From contig NZ_JQMS01000001.1 in assembly GCF_000744835.1 (NCBI RefSeq), positions 2,232,001-2,296,000 of the forward strand: 64,000 bases of DNA, given 5' to 3'. Below, piece by piece: positions 48,829-58,616 of the stretch. The number at the start of each line of letters is the position of its first letter. Positions within the stretch are counted from its first letter, which is position 1. Position numbers and translations under genes: made by a program. This stretch comes from Flavobacterium sp. 83. GTDB lineage: Bacteria; Bacteroidota; Bacteroidia; Flavobacteriales; Flavobacteriaceae. Under the pieces are notes generated by a model that saw nothing but the letters and a program-made list of their open reading frames with translations, did no database searches and had not been told where the DNA came from.

Positions 48829-50634
48829 TTAGAAACAATACTCGTTTTCTGCTACTAATTTAGTAGTAATTATTTCTCTTAAGCCAACAATATTAGGCAT
48901 GTTAGTGTATTTTGTAAAACGGCGTAATCCCATTAGCATCATGCGTTGTTCATCGCCTTCAGCAAAAGAGATTATGCTTTCTTTCCCTTTTTGAGTAACG
49001 ATATCTACCGCTTTGTATAAGTATAATTTTGCCATGGCAATTTGCTCTTGCACTTTAGCTTCACCTTCTTTTTTCGCTAATTTTTCAGTTCTAAGGATCG
49101 TACTTTCTGCCATATAGATTTCGATTAAGATGTCTGAAGCGGCCATTAATAACTGTTGGTGTGCATCTAAATCCGGACCATATTTTTGAACAGCTCCACC
49201 GGCTACCATTAAGAATGCCTTTTTCAATTTGCCAATCATTTCTTTTTCCTCAGCAAATAATTCAGAATAATCAGGAGTTTCAAATGATGGAATGCCCATT
49301 AACTCTTCCTGTACTTTTGAAGCTGGTCCAAGTAAATCAACATGTCCTTTCATGGCTTTTTTGATCAACATACCTACAGAAAGCATTCTGTTGATTTCGT
49401 TAGTTCCTTCGTAAATACGGGCAATTCTAGCATCTCGCCATGCGCTTTCCATTGGAGTATCTTCTGAGAATCCCATTCCGCCGAAGATTTGAATACCTTC
49501 GTCGGCACAGTTTTGTACATCTTCAGAAACGGCTACTTTTAGGATAGAACATTCAATAGCATATTCCTCAACCCCTTTTAATTCTGCTTCCTGATGCGAT
49601 GATCCTTCAGCTTCACGCGACATAATTCTATCTTCAATATCTTTTGCAGCACGGTAAGAAGCGCTTTCTCCAGCATAGCAGCTAGTAGCCATTTCGGCCA
49701 ATTTATAACGAATAGCACCAAATTGAGAAATAGCGGTGTTGAACTGGATTCTTTCATTAGCATATTTTACAGAGCCAGAAATCACTCTTCTTTGTGCATC
49801 TAAACAAGCTGCTGCTAATTTAATACGCCCCACGTTCAAAGCATTCATAGCAATTTTGAAACCATTCCCTCTTTCAGAAAGCATATTTTCAACCGGAATT
49901 TTAGTTTCATTGAAGAAAACTTGACGAGTAGAGGAAGCACGGATTCCTAATTTGTGCTCTTCTTCACCCATTGAAATTCCGTTATCATTTGTATTTTCAA
50001 GGATAAACCCAGTGATGTTTTTGTCATCTCCAATACGGGCAAAAACGATAAACAAAGAACAAAATCCAGCATTCGAAATCCACATTTTTTGTCCTGTGAT
50101 TTTATAATGTGTTCCATCATCTGATAAAATAGCTTTTGTTTTCCCGGAATTGGCATCAGATCCTGCACCTGGTTCTGTCAAGCAATAGGCTCCAAACCAT
50201 TCACCAGAAGCTAATTTAGGAACGTATTTCATTTTTTGTTCTTCTGTTCCATATAAGGTAATTGGCATGGTACCAATTCCGGTATGTGCTCCAAAAGCAG
50301 TAGAAAATGATCCTGTAGCTCCTGAAATATAATCACAAACTAACATAGTGGATACAAACCCCATTCCTAACCCTCCATAAGCTTCAGGAACAGCAACTCC
50401 TAAAAGCCCTAACTCACCAGCCTTACGCATACTTTCTTCAGTAAAAGCATAATCTTTGCTTTCAAAACGATTTTTATTTGGCCAAATTTCTTTGTCTACA
50501 AATTCTTTTACAGAGTCACGCATCATTAATTGCTCTTCTGAGAAATCTTCAGGAGTAAAAACATCTTCGCACTTTGTTTCTTTAACCAAAAATTGACCGC
50601 CACGGGTTACGTTTTTTTCAATTGTATCTGCCAT
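48829..50634 (-). CDS. Acyl-CoA dehydrogenase (long form)
   Basis: FAD enzyme of the first beta-oxidation step, making trans-2-enoyl-CoA. 601 residues, longer than the ~380-residue short-chain type and like VLCAD-type enzymes with an extra C-terminal helical region (about 430-600). Motifs: GLLGVAVPEAYGGLGMG, CLTEPGAGSDA, GQKMWISNAGF, QIFGGMGF and the catalytic base in RIYEGTNEINR (Glu, about residue 415). Third enzyme gene of a leftward beta-oxidation operon. Confidence 0.93.
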   Translation of the reverse strand: MADTIEKNVTRGGQFLVKETKCEDVFTPEDFSEEQLMMRDSVKEFVDKEIWPNKNRFESKDYAFTEESMRKAGELGLLGVAVPEAYGGLGMGFVSTMLVCDYISGATGSFSTAFGAHTGIGTMPITLYGTEEQKMKYVPKLASGEWFGAYCLTEPGAGSDANSGKTKAILSDDGTHYKITGQKMWISNAGFCSLFIVFARIGDDKNITGFILENTNDNGISMGEEEHKLGIRASSTRQVFFNETKIPVENMLSERGNGFKIAMNALNVGRIKLAAACLDAQRRVISGSVKYANERIQFNTAISQFGAIRYKLAEMATSCYAGESASYRAAKDIEDRIMSREAEGSSHQEAELKGVEEYAIECSILKVAVSEDVQNCADEGIQIFGGMGFSEDTPMESAWRDARIARIYEGTNEINRMLSVGMLIKKAMKGHVDLLGPASKVQEELMGIPSFETPDYSELFAEEKEMIGKLKKAFLMVAGGAVQKYGPDLDAHQQLLMAASDILIEIYMAESTILRTEKLAKKEGEAKVQEQIAMAKLYLYKAVDIVTQKGKESIISFAEGDEQRMMLMGLRRFTKYTNMPNIVGLREIITTKLVAENEYCF

Positions 50635-50741
50635 TTTTTTTATTTTTTAAAATGTTTTTATTTAGAATCTAAATCTCCGAATTGCAATTCCGACAAAAAA
50701 ATCACTATAGGTAATTCTTAAAATTGGTGAAGATTCTTTAA

Positions 50742-51923
50742 CTATAAAAGTTCGTAAATCCCTGCTGAACCTTGACCGGTTCCTACGCACATAGAAACTA
50801 TTCCGTATTTGCTTCCTCTGCGTTTCATCTCGTCAAATAATTGAACAGACAATTTTGCTCCGGTACAACCCAGTGGGTGACCTAATGCAATCGCTCCACC
50901 ATTTACATTAATAATATCTGGATTTAGGTTTAGTTCTCTTGTTACGGCTAATGCTTGTGATGCAAAAGCTTCGTTCAACTCAATTAAATCAATATCGTTT
51001 AAGGTTAATCCCGCTTGTTTCAATGCTTTTGGAATCGCTTTTACCGGTCCAATTCCCATGATTCTTGGTTCTACTCCAGCTGATGCGAAGTTTACCAAAC
51101 GGGCAATAGGAGTAAGGTTCAATTCTTTTACCATTTCTTCGCTCATGATTAGAACAAATGCTGCTCCATCACTCATTTGAGAAGAGTTTCCTGCAGTTAC
51201 ACTTCCGTTCGCTTCAAAAACGGGTCTTAAACCTGCCAAAGCTTCTACAGACGTTCCTGCTCTAGGACCTTCATCTTTATTTACGATATACGATTTAGTT
51301 TCTTTTTTACCATTTTCGTTGATAAACGTTTGTTCCACAGTAATAGGAACAATTTGTTTGTCAAATTTACCTTCGGCTTGCGCTTTTAGGGCTTTCATGT
51401 GTGAGTTATAAGCAAACTCATCTTGGTCCGCACGAGATACATTGAATTGTTGGGCAACCGCTTCCGCAGTTAGTCCCATTCCCCAATAGTAATCTTCGTT
51501 TCCAGCTTTTGCAACAGCATAATCAGGAGTAGGCTTGTAACCTCCCATTGGAATAAAACTCATGCTTTCGGCTCCACCTGCAATGATACAATCCGCCATT
51601 CCAGACTGGATTTTGGCTGTAGCCATACCAATTGTTTCTAATCCTGACGCGCAATAACGGTTAACAGTTACACCCGGAACGTCTTCGATTTTCAATCCCA
51701 TTAAAGAGATTAATCGTCCCACGTTTAATCCTTGTTCCGCTTCGGGCATTGCATTTCCTACCATCACGTCGTCAATACGTTTCTTGTCGAAATCAGGCAA
51801 CTCATTCATCATAAACTGAATCGTTTCTGCTGCCAATTCATCAGGACGTTTAAATCTGAACACGCCTTTTGGAGCTTTCCCCACGGCTGTTCTGTATGCT
51901 TTAACTATATAGGCTGTTTTCAT
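50742..51923 (-). CDS. Acetyl-CoA C-acyltransferase (3-ketoacyl-CoA thiolase)
   Basis: Last step of beta-oxidation: thiolysis of 3-ketoacyl-CoA. 393 residues. The nucleophile Cys is in NRYCASGLETIGMA (about residue 90), the catalytic His in NGGAIALGHPLGCTGAK and the second Cys in CVGTGQGSAGIY. It begins 4 bases after the stop of the bifunctional gene, showing tight coupling, as in FadBA-type complexes. Confidence 0.94.
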   Translation of the reverse strand: MKTAYIVKAYRTAVGKAPKGVFRFKRPDELAAETIQFMMNELPDFDKKRIDDVMVGNAMPEAEQGLNVGRLISLMGLKIEDVPGVTVNRYCASGLETIGMATAKIQSGMADCIIAGGAESMSFIPMGGYKPTPDYAVAKAGNEDYYWGMGLTAEAVAQQFNVSRADQDEFAYNSHMKALKAQAEGKFDKQIVPITVEQTFINENGKKETKSYIVNKDEGPRAGTSVEALAGLRPVFEANGSVTAGNSSQMSDGAAFVLIMSEEMVKELNLTPIARLVNFASAGVEPRIMGIGPVKAIPKALKQAGLTLNDIDLIELNEAFASQALAVTRELNLNPDIINVNGGAIALGHPLGCTGAKLSVQLFDEMKRRGSKYGIVSMCVGTGQGSAGIYELL

Positions 51924-51927
51924 TTTT

Positions 51928-54345
51928 TTAGTTTCTTAGCGGTTTCCCTTTGGTTAACATAAATTGGATTCTTTCCAATGTTTTTCTTTCCGTACACAAT
52001 GACAAGAAAGCTTCACGTTCCAAATCCAATAAATATTGTTCGGTTACTAAAGTTGGTTCTGATAAATCTCCACCCGCCATTACATACGCTAGTTTGTTAG
52101 CAATTTTTTTGTCGTGTTCCGAGATGTATTTCCCGGCTTCCATCTGGTCCGTTCCTACAAGGAACATTCCAAGAGCTTGTTTTCCAAGAACTTTTACGTC
52201 GCTTCTGCGTATTGGTTGTGTATAACCGGCTTCGGCCATAAGTAAAGCGTGTTTCTTCGCTTCGGCAATCTGGCGGTCTTTGTTTACCACAATGATGTCT
52301 TTTCCTTGTTGTAAAAGCCCGGTATCAAAAGCTTCGTAACCAGAAGTAGACACTTTTGCCATAGCAATTGTCAAGAAATATTCTTGCAACACATTCAACT
52401 CCACGTCATTTTTATGGAATAAATCGGATGCACGCAATGCCATTTCTTTCGAACCTCCACCACCTGGAATTACTCCAACACCAAACTCCACTAATCCCAT
52501 ATAGGTTTCGGCTGCGGCAACTACTTTATCAGCATGTAAACTCATTTCGCAACCCCCTCCAAAAGTCATTCCGTGAGGAGCAACTACAATAGGGATTCCG
52601 GAGTAACGTACACGCATCATGGTATCTTGGAACATTTTGATGGCCATATTCAACTCATCGTATTCTTGCTCGACTGCCATCATGAATATCATTCCAATAT
52701 TGGCACCAACAGAGAAATTCGCTGCTTGATTTCCAATAACCAATCCTTGGTATTCTTTTTCAGATAAGTCAATCGCTTTATTGATAGCGGCCAAAACATC
52801 GCCACCAATCGTATTCATTTTAGATTGGAATTCTAAATTCAAAATTCCGTCTCCTAAATCTTGTATGATTGCTCCGCTATTGCTCCACACTTTTTTGCTT
52901 TCGCGAATGTTGTTCAAGATGATAAATGAATCCTGACCTGGAACTTTAGTTTGCTTCGCCAGTTCGCTATCGCTCGGGTGTGATTTTGTAGGGATATTGT
53001 AGAAAAAAGTAGCACCTTCTTTTATAGAGTAAAAACTAGAACTTCCAGAAGCCAACATATCATTTACCCAAGCAGCTGGCTCAAGACCTTCCGCTTTCAT
53101 CATTTCGATTCCTTTTTCGACACCAATAGCATCCCAAATTTCGAAAGGACCATTTTCCCATCCAAAACCGGCTTTCATAGCATCGTCAATCTTGTATAAT
53201 TCGTCTGAGATTTCAGGAATTCTGTTCGAAACATAAGCAAACATTCCTGCAAAACTTTTTCTGTAGAATTCTCCTGCTTTGTCTTTTCCTTTTACCAGAA
53301 CTTTAAAACGGTTAATTGGTTTATCTATCGTTTTTGTCAGTTCTAAAGTTGCAAAAGAAGCTCTTTTAGCCGGACGGTATTCTAAAGTATCTAAATCCAA
53401 AGAAAGGATATCCTTGTCTACTTTTTTATAAAAACCTTGACCCGTTTTGCTTCCCAGCCATTTGTTTTCCATCATTTTGTTGACGAAATCTGGTAATTTG
53501 AACAACTCGTGTTGTTCGTCATTCGGGCAGTTTTCGTAGATTCCATTGGCAACGTGTACCAAAGTATCCAATCCAACTACGTCAACGGTTCTGAAAGTAG
53601 CCGATTTTGGGCGGCCAATAACTGGACCAGTCAATTTATCTACTTCTTCAATAGTAAGTCCCAATTCTTTTACCAAATGAAACAAACTCTGAATACCGTA
53701 AATACCAACTCTATTCCCGATAAACGCCGGAGTATCTTTGGCAACAACCGAAGTTTTACCCAAGAATTTCTCTCCATATATAGTAAGGAAGTCCAATACT
53801 TCTGTTGAAGTCTGTGGGCCAGGAATGATTTCGAATAATTTTAAATAACGCGCAGGGTTAAAAAAGTGTGTCCCGCAGAAATGTTTCTGGAAATCGTCGC
53901 TTCTTCCTTCACTCATAAAGTGAATCGGAATTCCAGACGTGTTTGAAGTTACTAAAGTTCCCGGTTTTCTGAATTTTTCGATTTGTTCAAAAACCATTTT
54001 CTTGATGTCCAAACGTTCCACTACAACCTCAATAATCCAATCAACAGCTGCAATTTTTGCCATGTCATCAGTTGTATTTCCAGTGGTAATTCTGCTGGCA
54101 AATTTCTGATTGTAAATAGGAGATGGTTTCGATTTTAGAGAATTTGTTAAATGCTCATTCACCAATCTGTTTCTGACAATTTTATTTTCTAAAGTCAGCC
54201 CTTTTTTAGTTTCAGCTTCCGTGAGTTCTTTTGGAACAATGTCCAAAAGCAAAACTTCAACACCAATGTTTGCAAAATGGCAAGCAATTCCAGAACCCAT
54301 TATTCCGGATCCAATTACCGCAACTTTTTTAATTATGCGTTTCAT
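51928..54345 (-). CDS. Bifunctional 3-hydroxyacyl-CoA dehydrogenase/enoyl-CoA hydratase
   Basis: Trifunctional-like enzyme for the middle two beta-oxidation steps. 805 residues with the dehydrogenase first: NAD motif VIGSGIMGSGIACHFA and GTHFFNPARYLKLFE, followed by its C-terminal helical domain. The crotonase-fold hydratase is C-terminal: ANFSVGANIGMIFM and GMTFGGGCEMSLHADKVVAA with the oxyanion hole and Glu. This order is the reverse of E. coli FadB and is typical for Bacteroidota. The gene follows marR by 54 bases and is followed by the thiolase. Confidence 0.93.
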   Translation of the reverse strand: MKRIIKKVAVIGSGIMGSGIACHFANIGVEVLLLDIVPKELTEAETKKGLTLENKIVRNRLVNEHLTNSLKSKPSPIYNQKFASRITTGNTTDDMAKIAAVDWIIEVVVERLDIKKMVFEQIEKFRKPGTLVTSNTSGIPIHFMSEGRSDDFQKHFCGTHFFNPARYLKLFEIIPGPQTSTEVLDFLTIYGEKFLGKTSVVAKDTPAFIGNRVGIYGIQSLFHLVKELGLTIEEVDKLTGPVIGRPKSATFRTVDVVGLDTLVHVANGIYENCPNDEQHELFKLPDFVNKMMENKWLGSKTGQGFYKKVDKDILSLDLDTLEYRPAKRASFATLELTKTIDKPINRFKVLVKGKDKAGEFYRKSFAGMFAYVSNRIPEISDELYKIDDAMKAGFGWENGPFEIWDAIGVEKGIEMMKAEGLEPAAWVNDMLASGSSSFYSIKEGATFFYNIPTKSHPSDSELAKQTKVPGQDSFIILNNIRESKKVWSNSGAIIQDLGDGILNLEFQSKMNTIGGDVLAAINKAIDLSEKEYQGLVIGNQAANFSVGANIGMIFMMAVEQEYDELNMAIKMFQDTMMRVRYSGIPIVVAPHGMTFGGGCEMSLHADKVVAAAETYMGLVEFGVGVIPGGGGSKEMALRASDLFHKNDVELNVLQEYFLTIAMAKVSTSGYEAFDTGLLQQGKDIIVVNKDRQIAEAKKHALLMAEAGYTQPIRRSDVKVLGKQALGMFLVGTDQMEAGKYISEHDKKIANKLAYVMAGGDLSEPTLVTEQYLLDLEREAFLSLCTERKTLERIQFMLTKGKPLRN

Positions 54346-54399
54346 AAGTAGTTTTTATTTATTTTTTATAGGAATGTTGGAACGCAATTTTTCATTATT

Positions 54400-54879
54400 T
54401 TAATGGTTTTGAATCTTAGCGATGTCATCATTACTGTTTTCTTGTTGATTAAATATATTTTTATCTTGAATTAATTCGTTTATAGTTTCAGCCACTTCAA
54501 TAAAATGTTGCAATTTTTCCTCAGAAATGTGGTTTTTTACAGTTTCATTGAATTTCAAAACGGTGTTTTTTGACAATTCTCTTTTCTCTTTTCCAAATTC
54601 AGTGAGGTAAATCAATACACCGCGACCGTCATAAGGGTTTTTCTTCCTGATAATTAAGCCTTTATCTTCCATCGATTTTAAGGTTCTGGTAAGACTTGTC
54701 GCTTCCATACCCATTTTTGGACCTAAAGCAGTAGAGGGAGTGCCTTTGTCTTTATCCATACTCAGCAATGCAAAACCTGTAGCCATGGTTGCACCATATT
54801 TAGATGCTTCTTCATTGTACATTCTTGAAACTGCCTGCCAAGTTGCTCTTAAAATATAATCTATTGTTTTATCTTTCAT
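54400..54879 (-). CDS. MarR-family transcriptional regulator of the beta-oxidation operon
   Basis: A 159-residue winged-helix regulator from the ATG at 54877-54879 (MKDKTIDYILRATWQAVSRMYN). The helix-turn-helix and wing include GPKMGMEATSLTRTLKSMEDKGLI and RKKNPYDGRGVLIYLTEFGK in parts. The in-frame start 48 bases upstream is rejected because a -7 box (54900-54907) lies within it. It heads the operon of three beta-oxidation genes, so it probably senses an acyl or CoA ligand. A 12-bp palindrome just upstream may be its operator. Confidence 0.9.
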   Translation of the reverse strand: MKDKTIDYILRATWQAVSRMYNEEASKYGATMATGFALLSMDKDKGTPSTALGPKMGMEATSLTRTLKSMEDKGLIIRKKNPYDGRGVLIYLTEFGKEKRELSKNTVLKFNETVKNHISEEKLQHFIEVAETINELIQDKNIFNQQENSNDDIAKIQNH

Positions 54880-54899
54880 ATCTCTAACTATATCGATTT

Positions 54900-54907
54900 C
54901 AAATATA
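54900..54907 (-). promoter_or_regulatory. -7 promoter box of the marR-beta-oxidation operon
   Basis: Minus strand TATATTTG matches TAnnTTTG, 21 bases before the chosen ATG. Confidence 0.5.
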
Positions 54908-54920
54908 ATAAAAAAAATAC

Positions 54921-54932
54921 TATGCATGCATA
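54921..54932. promoter_or_regulatory. 12-bp palindrome, candidate MarR operator
   Basis: TATGCATGCATA is a perfect palindrome 14 bases upstream of the -7 box, where a -33 region would be. MarR dimers bind such sites and often repress their own genes. Predicted from position only. Confidence 0.5.
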
Positions 54933-55015
54933 ATAGGTTGAATTATTTTTTGGTTTTTTTATCTAAATTAAAAAATCACACATAAAACGACGATTTTTTT
55001 AGTAAGAATTTTCAT

Positions 55016-55407
55016 TTATTTTAGTTTTTCATTAACAAGAGCAATAACTGCTCCGGTAAAAGCAGCCATTGCTATAGTGATTACAATATCCAATGCCATA
55101 ATCTGAAAAGTAATACCAGGTGTTGGTTTCATTGCATTGGCAAAAAAAACATATATAAGGCTATAAATAATCCAATTATGGTACCAGCACCAAAACCGGT
55201 TATCCAATTTGAAATCCCTGTCCATTTTGTAAAAATATAGGCTGTGAATAATCCAAAAGTAAGGCACCCTAAAAATATAAATGAGATGTTTTCATTTCCA
55301 TTAGAAGGAAATGTGTTTTTAAAAAGGATTCCGTAGTGAATCCATCCTAAAAGAAAGTTGATTATACCACCTGCAATACCTGAAACTAAAAATTTTTTCA
55401 CATTCAT
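55016..55407 (-). pseudogene. DUF1761-like four-helix membrane protein, frameshifted at an A8 run
   Basis: Two minus-strand frames together give one membrane protein: N-terminal part MNVKKFLVSGIAGGIINFLLGWIHYGILF... (parts) up to LYMFF, and C-terminal part FANAMKPTPGITFQIMAL ... AFTGAVIALVNEKLK. They meet at a homopolymer (T8 on the coding strand, 55142-55149). Adding one base there restores MFFFANAMKPTPG. Four hydrophobic segments span the whole. The family guess is DUF1761-like and weak. It is a real frameshift, a sequencing error, or a -1 slip on the T run. A shorter minus ORF from 55267 is the shadow C-terminal frame. Confidence 0.6.
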
Positions 55408-55541
55408 GATTTTTTAATTTTATGGTTGATACAATAAAGATATTAAAAAATTGTGTCTAAATGCTTAAATAACAATTGTGTATATTTTTTTGTGGTGATA
55501 AGAAATAATGTAATTGTTGCGGGATGTTTCTATTTTAATAT

Positions 55542-55567
55542 TAAAAAAATCCTCAACTATTGAGGAG
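55542..55567 (-). terminator. Likely terminator of the hydrolase gene
   Basis: Small stem CCTCAA/TTGAGG with A run on its left (U tail of the leftward transcript), 24 bases past the stop of the 55591-56643 gene. Confidence 0.5.
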
Positions 55568-55590
55568 TAAGAGTTATTAAAGGTAAATTT

Positions 55591-56643
55591 TTAAGATTTT
55601 TTAAAAGTACCATTATCCACATCTTTTAAAAACGTAATCACGCCTGTGAAATAATTTTTAGGGTCATCGTATTGTGAAAGATGGCTTCCGTTAGGACAAA
55701 ATAAGAATCGTCCGTTTTGGACTTCGTGAGCAATCCATTTCATGTGTTCGGGATCCATTGTGTCGTATTTAGAACCAATACTCAACGTAGGAACCTTAAG
55801 GGTTTTCAATCTGGCTTTGACATCCCAATTTTTCAAGGAGGCATTTCCGGTGATACCAAATTCACTGTGGCCTTGCATAAATACATAGACATCAGGATTG
55901 ATGTGTTTGAAACATCGGTTAATAGATTCCGGCCATTCTTCTAGTGGTTTTCTTAAAATGTGTTCTGTGTAGTAATATTTGAACAATAATTCGCTGTATT
56001 TTGGATTTTCAAAATCATTGTTTTTCTCGATATCCTGCAACTGCTTTAGGATTTTAGGGTCCATTTGTGGTGCCAGAACATCTTTTGCGTAGGCGTTATA
56101 TTCCTGAGCGCTCGCCATCATATTAGAGATTATCAAGCCTTTTAGGTTTTTTTGATATTTCAATGCATATTCCATAGCTAGGATTCCGCCCCAAGATTGT
56201 CCCATGAGGTAAAAATTGGAATTGTCTAAACCCAAAGCAATCCGCACTTGCTCGACTTCCTCCACAAAGCGTTCATTAGTCCACAAAGTGTTGTCTTTGG
56301 GTTGGTCGCTGTAATAAGAGCCCAACTGGTCGTAATAGATATATTCAATGCTTTCGTTAGGGAAATACCCATCAAAACATTCATACAGTTCATGTGTCAA
56401 TCCGGGGCCACCATGAAGGAGCAACACTTTTATTTTTGGATTATTTCCAACTGTTTTTGTCCAGACTTTGAAAGTTCCTTTTGGTGTTTTAATCGGAATC
56501 ATTTTGATACCGCCAGTGAGCTGGTCGTCCCGTTTCGAGAAATCTAAATAATTTGCTTTTATAGGATCTTCCTTTGCCTTTTCTTGACAATTAGAAAAAA
56601 AGAATAAACTTATTACGGAACAAATTAGAGCTTTTAGTTTCAT
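55591..56643 (-). CDS. Alpha/beta hydrolase lipoprotein, proline-iminopeptidase family
   Basis: A 350-residue lipoprotein (signal with lipobox FFSNC, about Cys19) of the S33 alpha/beta-hydrolase family, which removes N-terminal proline from peptides. Visible: LLHGGPGLTHELYE (oxyanion HGGPG), the nucleophile Ser in GQSWGGILAMEYA (about residue 148), the acid in SKYDTMDPEH and the His in CPNGSHLSQYDD. Single gene. Tricorn-type tripeptidase or other aminoacyl specificity cannot be excluded. Confidence 0.85.
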   Translation of the reverse strand: MKLKALICSVISLFFFSNCQEKAKEDPIKANYLDFSKRDDQLTGGIKMIPIKTPKGTFKVWTKTVGNNPKIKVLLLHGGPGLTHELYECFDGYFPNESIEYIYYDQLGSYYSDQPKDNTLWTNERFVEEVEQVRIALGLDNSNFYLMGQSWGGILAMEYALKYQKNLKGLIISNMMASAQEYNAYAKDVLAPQMDPKILKQLQDIEKNNDFENPKYSELLFKYYYTEHILRKPLEEWPESINRCFKHINPDVYVFMQGHSEFGITGNASLKNWDVKARLKTLKVPTLSIGSKYDTMDPEHMKWIAHEVQNGRFLFCPNGSHLSQYDDPKNYFTGVITFLKDVDNGTFKKS

Positions 56644-56667
56644 GATTTATATGGATTTTATGAAATG

Positions 56668-58443
56668 CTAACCGTATATTTTATGAAATAAATCGATATA
56701 TTTCTCCATTACGATTTTTCGTTTCAGTTTCAGTGTTGGAGTTAATTGTCCGCCTTCGATAGACCAAATGTCCGGGGTCAATTCAAAACGTTTTATTTTC
56801 TCCCAATTGCCAAATTTTTCATTTAAAGTATCAATCTCTTCCTGAATTCTTGCAATAACTTTTTCATTTGAGATAATTTCTTCATTACTTTTTCCCGCAT
56901 CAATACCATGAATTACGGCCCATTCTTTAATGAAATCAAAATTTGGCTGGATAAATGCTGCCGGCATTTTTTGACCGTCACCAATCACCATTATTTGTTC
57001 AATGAAACGGGATTGTTTCATTGTATTCTCAATTAATTGTGGCGCAATATATTTCCCTCCGGATGTTTTGAACATTTCTTTTTTACGATCGGTAATTTTC
57101 AAGAATCCCTCTTCATCAAATATTCCAATGTCTCCCGTGTGGAAATACCCGTTTGTAATTACTTCGTTGGTCAATTTTTCATCTTTGTAATATCCCATCA
57201 TCACGTTAGGTCCTTTACAAAGGATTTCACCATCTTCGGCAATTAGTACTTCTACGTTATCAATTACTTTCCCCACAGTTCCTACTTTGAAACCGTGATT
57301 CCTCATGTCATTGACAGAGATTACCGGTGAGGTTTCTGTCAATCCGTATCCTTCCATTACTGGGATTTCTGCGGCTGCAAAAATTCTGGCTAATCTGGTT
57401 TGCAAAGCGGCACTTCCAGAAACCATCAAATCTAGGTTTCCGCCCAAACCTTCTTTCCATTTGCTAAAAATCAGTTTTCGGGCAATTTTGAGTTGGAACT
57501 CATACCATAAACCATTTTTTCCATAGGGTTCATAGATTAATCCTAAATCAATTGCCCAAAAGAATAGTCTCTTTTTGATGCCGGTTAATTCAGTTCCTTT
57601 GGCGTATATTTTATCATACACTTTCTCGAGCAGTCTTGGAACTGCTGTAATTACGTTTGGTTTTATTTCTTTAATGTTTTCTCCAATCATTTCAATCGAC
57701 TCACCAAAATAGATGGAAACGCCATAATATTGGTATAAATACAAAATCATTCTTTCAAAAATATGGCAAATAGGAAGGAAGCTTAAAGCGCGAGTTTTTC
57801 CTGCTTCAAAAGGAATTCTTGAGGCACTGTCCAAAACATTTGAAACAATATTCTTATGCGAAAGCATAACGCCTTTTGGTTTTCCAGTTGTTCCCGACGT
57901 ATAAATAATAGTCGCTAAATCATCGGTTTTTACGTTATTTTTACGGATCTCAACTTCATTTTGATTGCTGTGGTCATCGCCAAGAATGAGTAAATCATTC
58001 CAGTTTTTACAACCTTCAATTTCGTTGAACGAATAAACTTCTTTGACAGAAGGTGCTTTATCCCGAATTAAATTTACTTTTCGAAGGACTTCAGCATCGG
58101 ATACAAAACAATAAATAGCACCAGAATGATTTAAGATATACTCATAATCATCTTCAGAGATGGTAGGGTATATAGGAACTGTTTGTGCACCTGTCTGCAA
58201 TGCACCAATATCCATTATATTCCATTCCGTTCTGTTATTAGAGGAAATGATGGCAATTTTATCGTCTTTTTGTACGCCTAATTTCAACAATGCACGTGAT
58301 ACTGCGTTAGCTTTAGCAATATATTCTTGTGTAGAAGTTTTTATCCAAATCCCGTTTTGCTTTGTTGCTAAAGCATCTGAAATTGAAGTATATTTATCTT
58401 GCTGATAATAAGGGAAATCAAAAAGTCTTGTTATAGAAGTCAT
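56668..58443 (-). CDS. Long-chain fatty-acid--CoA ligase (AMP-forming)
   Basis: Activates fatty acids to acyl-CoA for beta-oxidation. 591 residues. ANL motifs: YTSGTTGKPKGVMLSH (about residue 175), GYGLTETSPVISV, GYFHTGDIGIFDEEGFLKITDRKKE, and the C-terminal TPTLKLKRKIV with the catalytic Lys. The length and the PYYQQDKYTSISDAL start fit FAA/AMP-binding ligases of Bacteroidota. It starts 24 bases before the hydrolase gene's start, on the same strand but probably unrelated. It likely feeds the beta-oxidation operon encoded to its left. Confidence 0.92.
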   Translation of the reverse strand: MTSITRLFDFPYYQQDKYTSISDALATKQNGIWIKTSTQEYIAKANAVSRALLKLGVQKDDKIAIISSNNRTEWNIMDIGALQTGAQTVPIYPTISEDDYEYILNHSGAIYCFVSDAEVLRKVNLIRDKAPSVKEVYSFNEIEGCKNWNDLLILGDDHSNQNEVEIRKNNVKTDDLATIIYTSGTTGKPKGVMLSHKNIVSNVLDSASRIPFEAGKTRALSFLPICHIFERMILYLYQYYGVSIYFGESIEMIGENIKEIKPNVITAVPRLLEKVYDKIYAKGTELTGIKKRLFFWAIDLGLIYEPYGKNGLWYEFQLKIARKLIFSKWKEGLGGNLDLMVSGSAALQTRLARIFAAAEIPVMEGYGLTETSPVISVNDMRNHGFKVGTVGKVIDNVEVLIAEDGEILCKGPNVMMGYYKDEKLTNEVITNGYFHTGDIGIFDEEGFLKITDRKKEMFKTSGGKYIAPQLIENTMKQSRFIEQIMVIGDGQKMPAAFIQPNFDFIKEWAVIHGIDAGKSNEEIISNEKVIARIQEEIDTLNEKFGNWEKIKRFELTPDIWSIEGGQLTPTLKLKRKIVMEKYIDLFHKIYG

Positions 58444-58616
58444 TATTCTGAGGTTGAATTTTATCGCAAATTAATTAAAAATTAATGATAATAATTAGTA
58501 TTCAAAAAAAATTAAATAGAAATTAAACCAGAATCGCGTTATTTTACGAAATCGTTTTCTTTAAATTGAGATTATGCAATAGGTTTTAAGCTGAAATGCA
58601 CTTCATTTATTCTAGA

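Noticed and set aside
55016..55267. Separate 83-residue protein starting at 55267
   Set aside because: Its first 45 codons are out-of-frame membrane-gene sequence; only the C-terminal part is meaningful.
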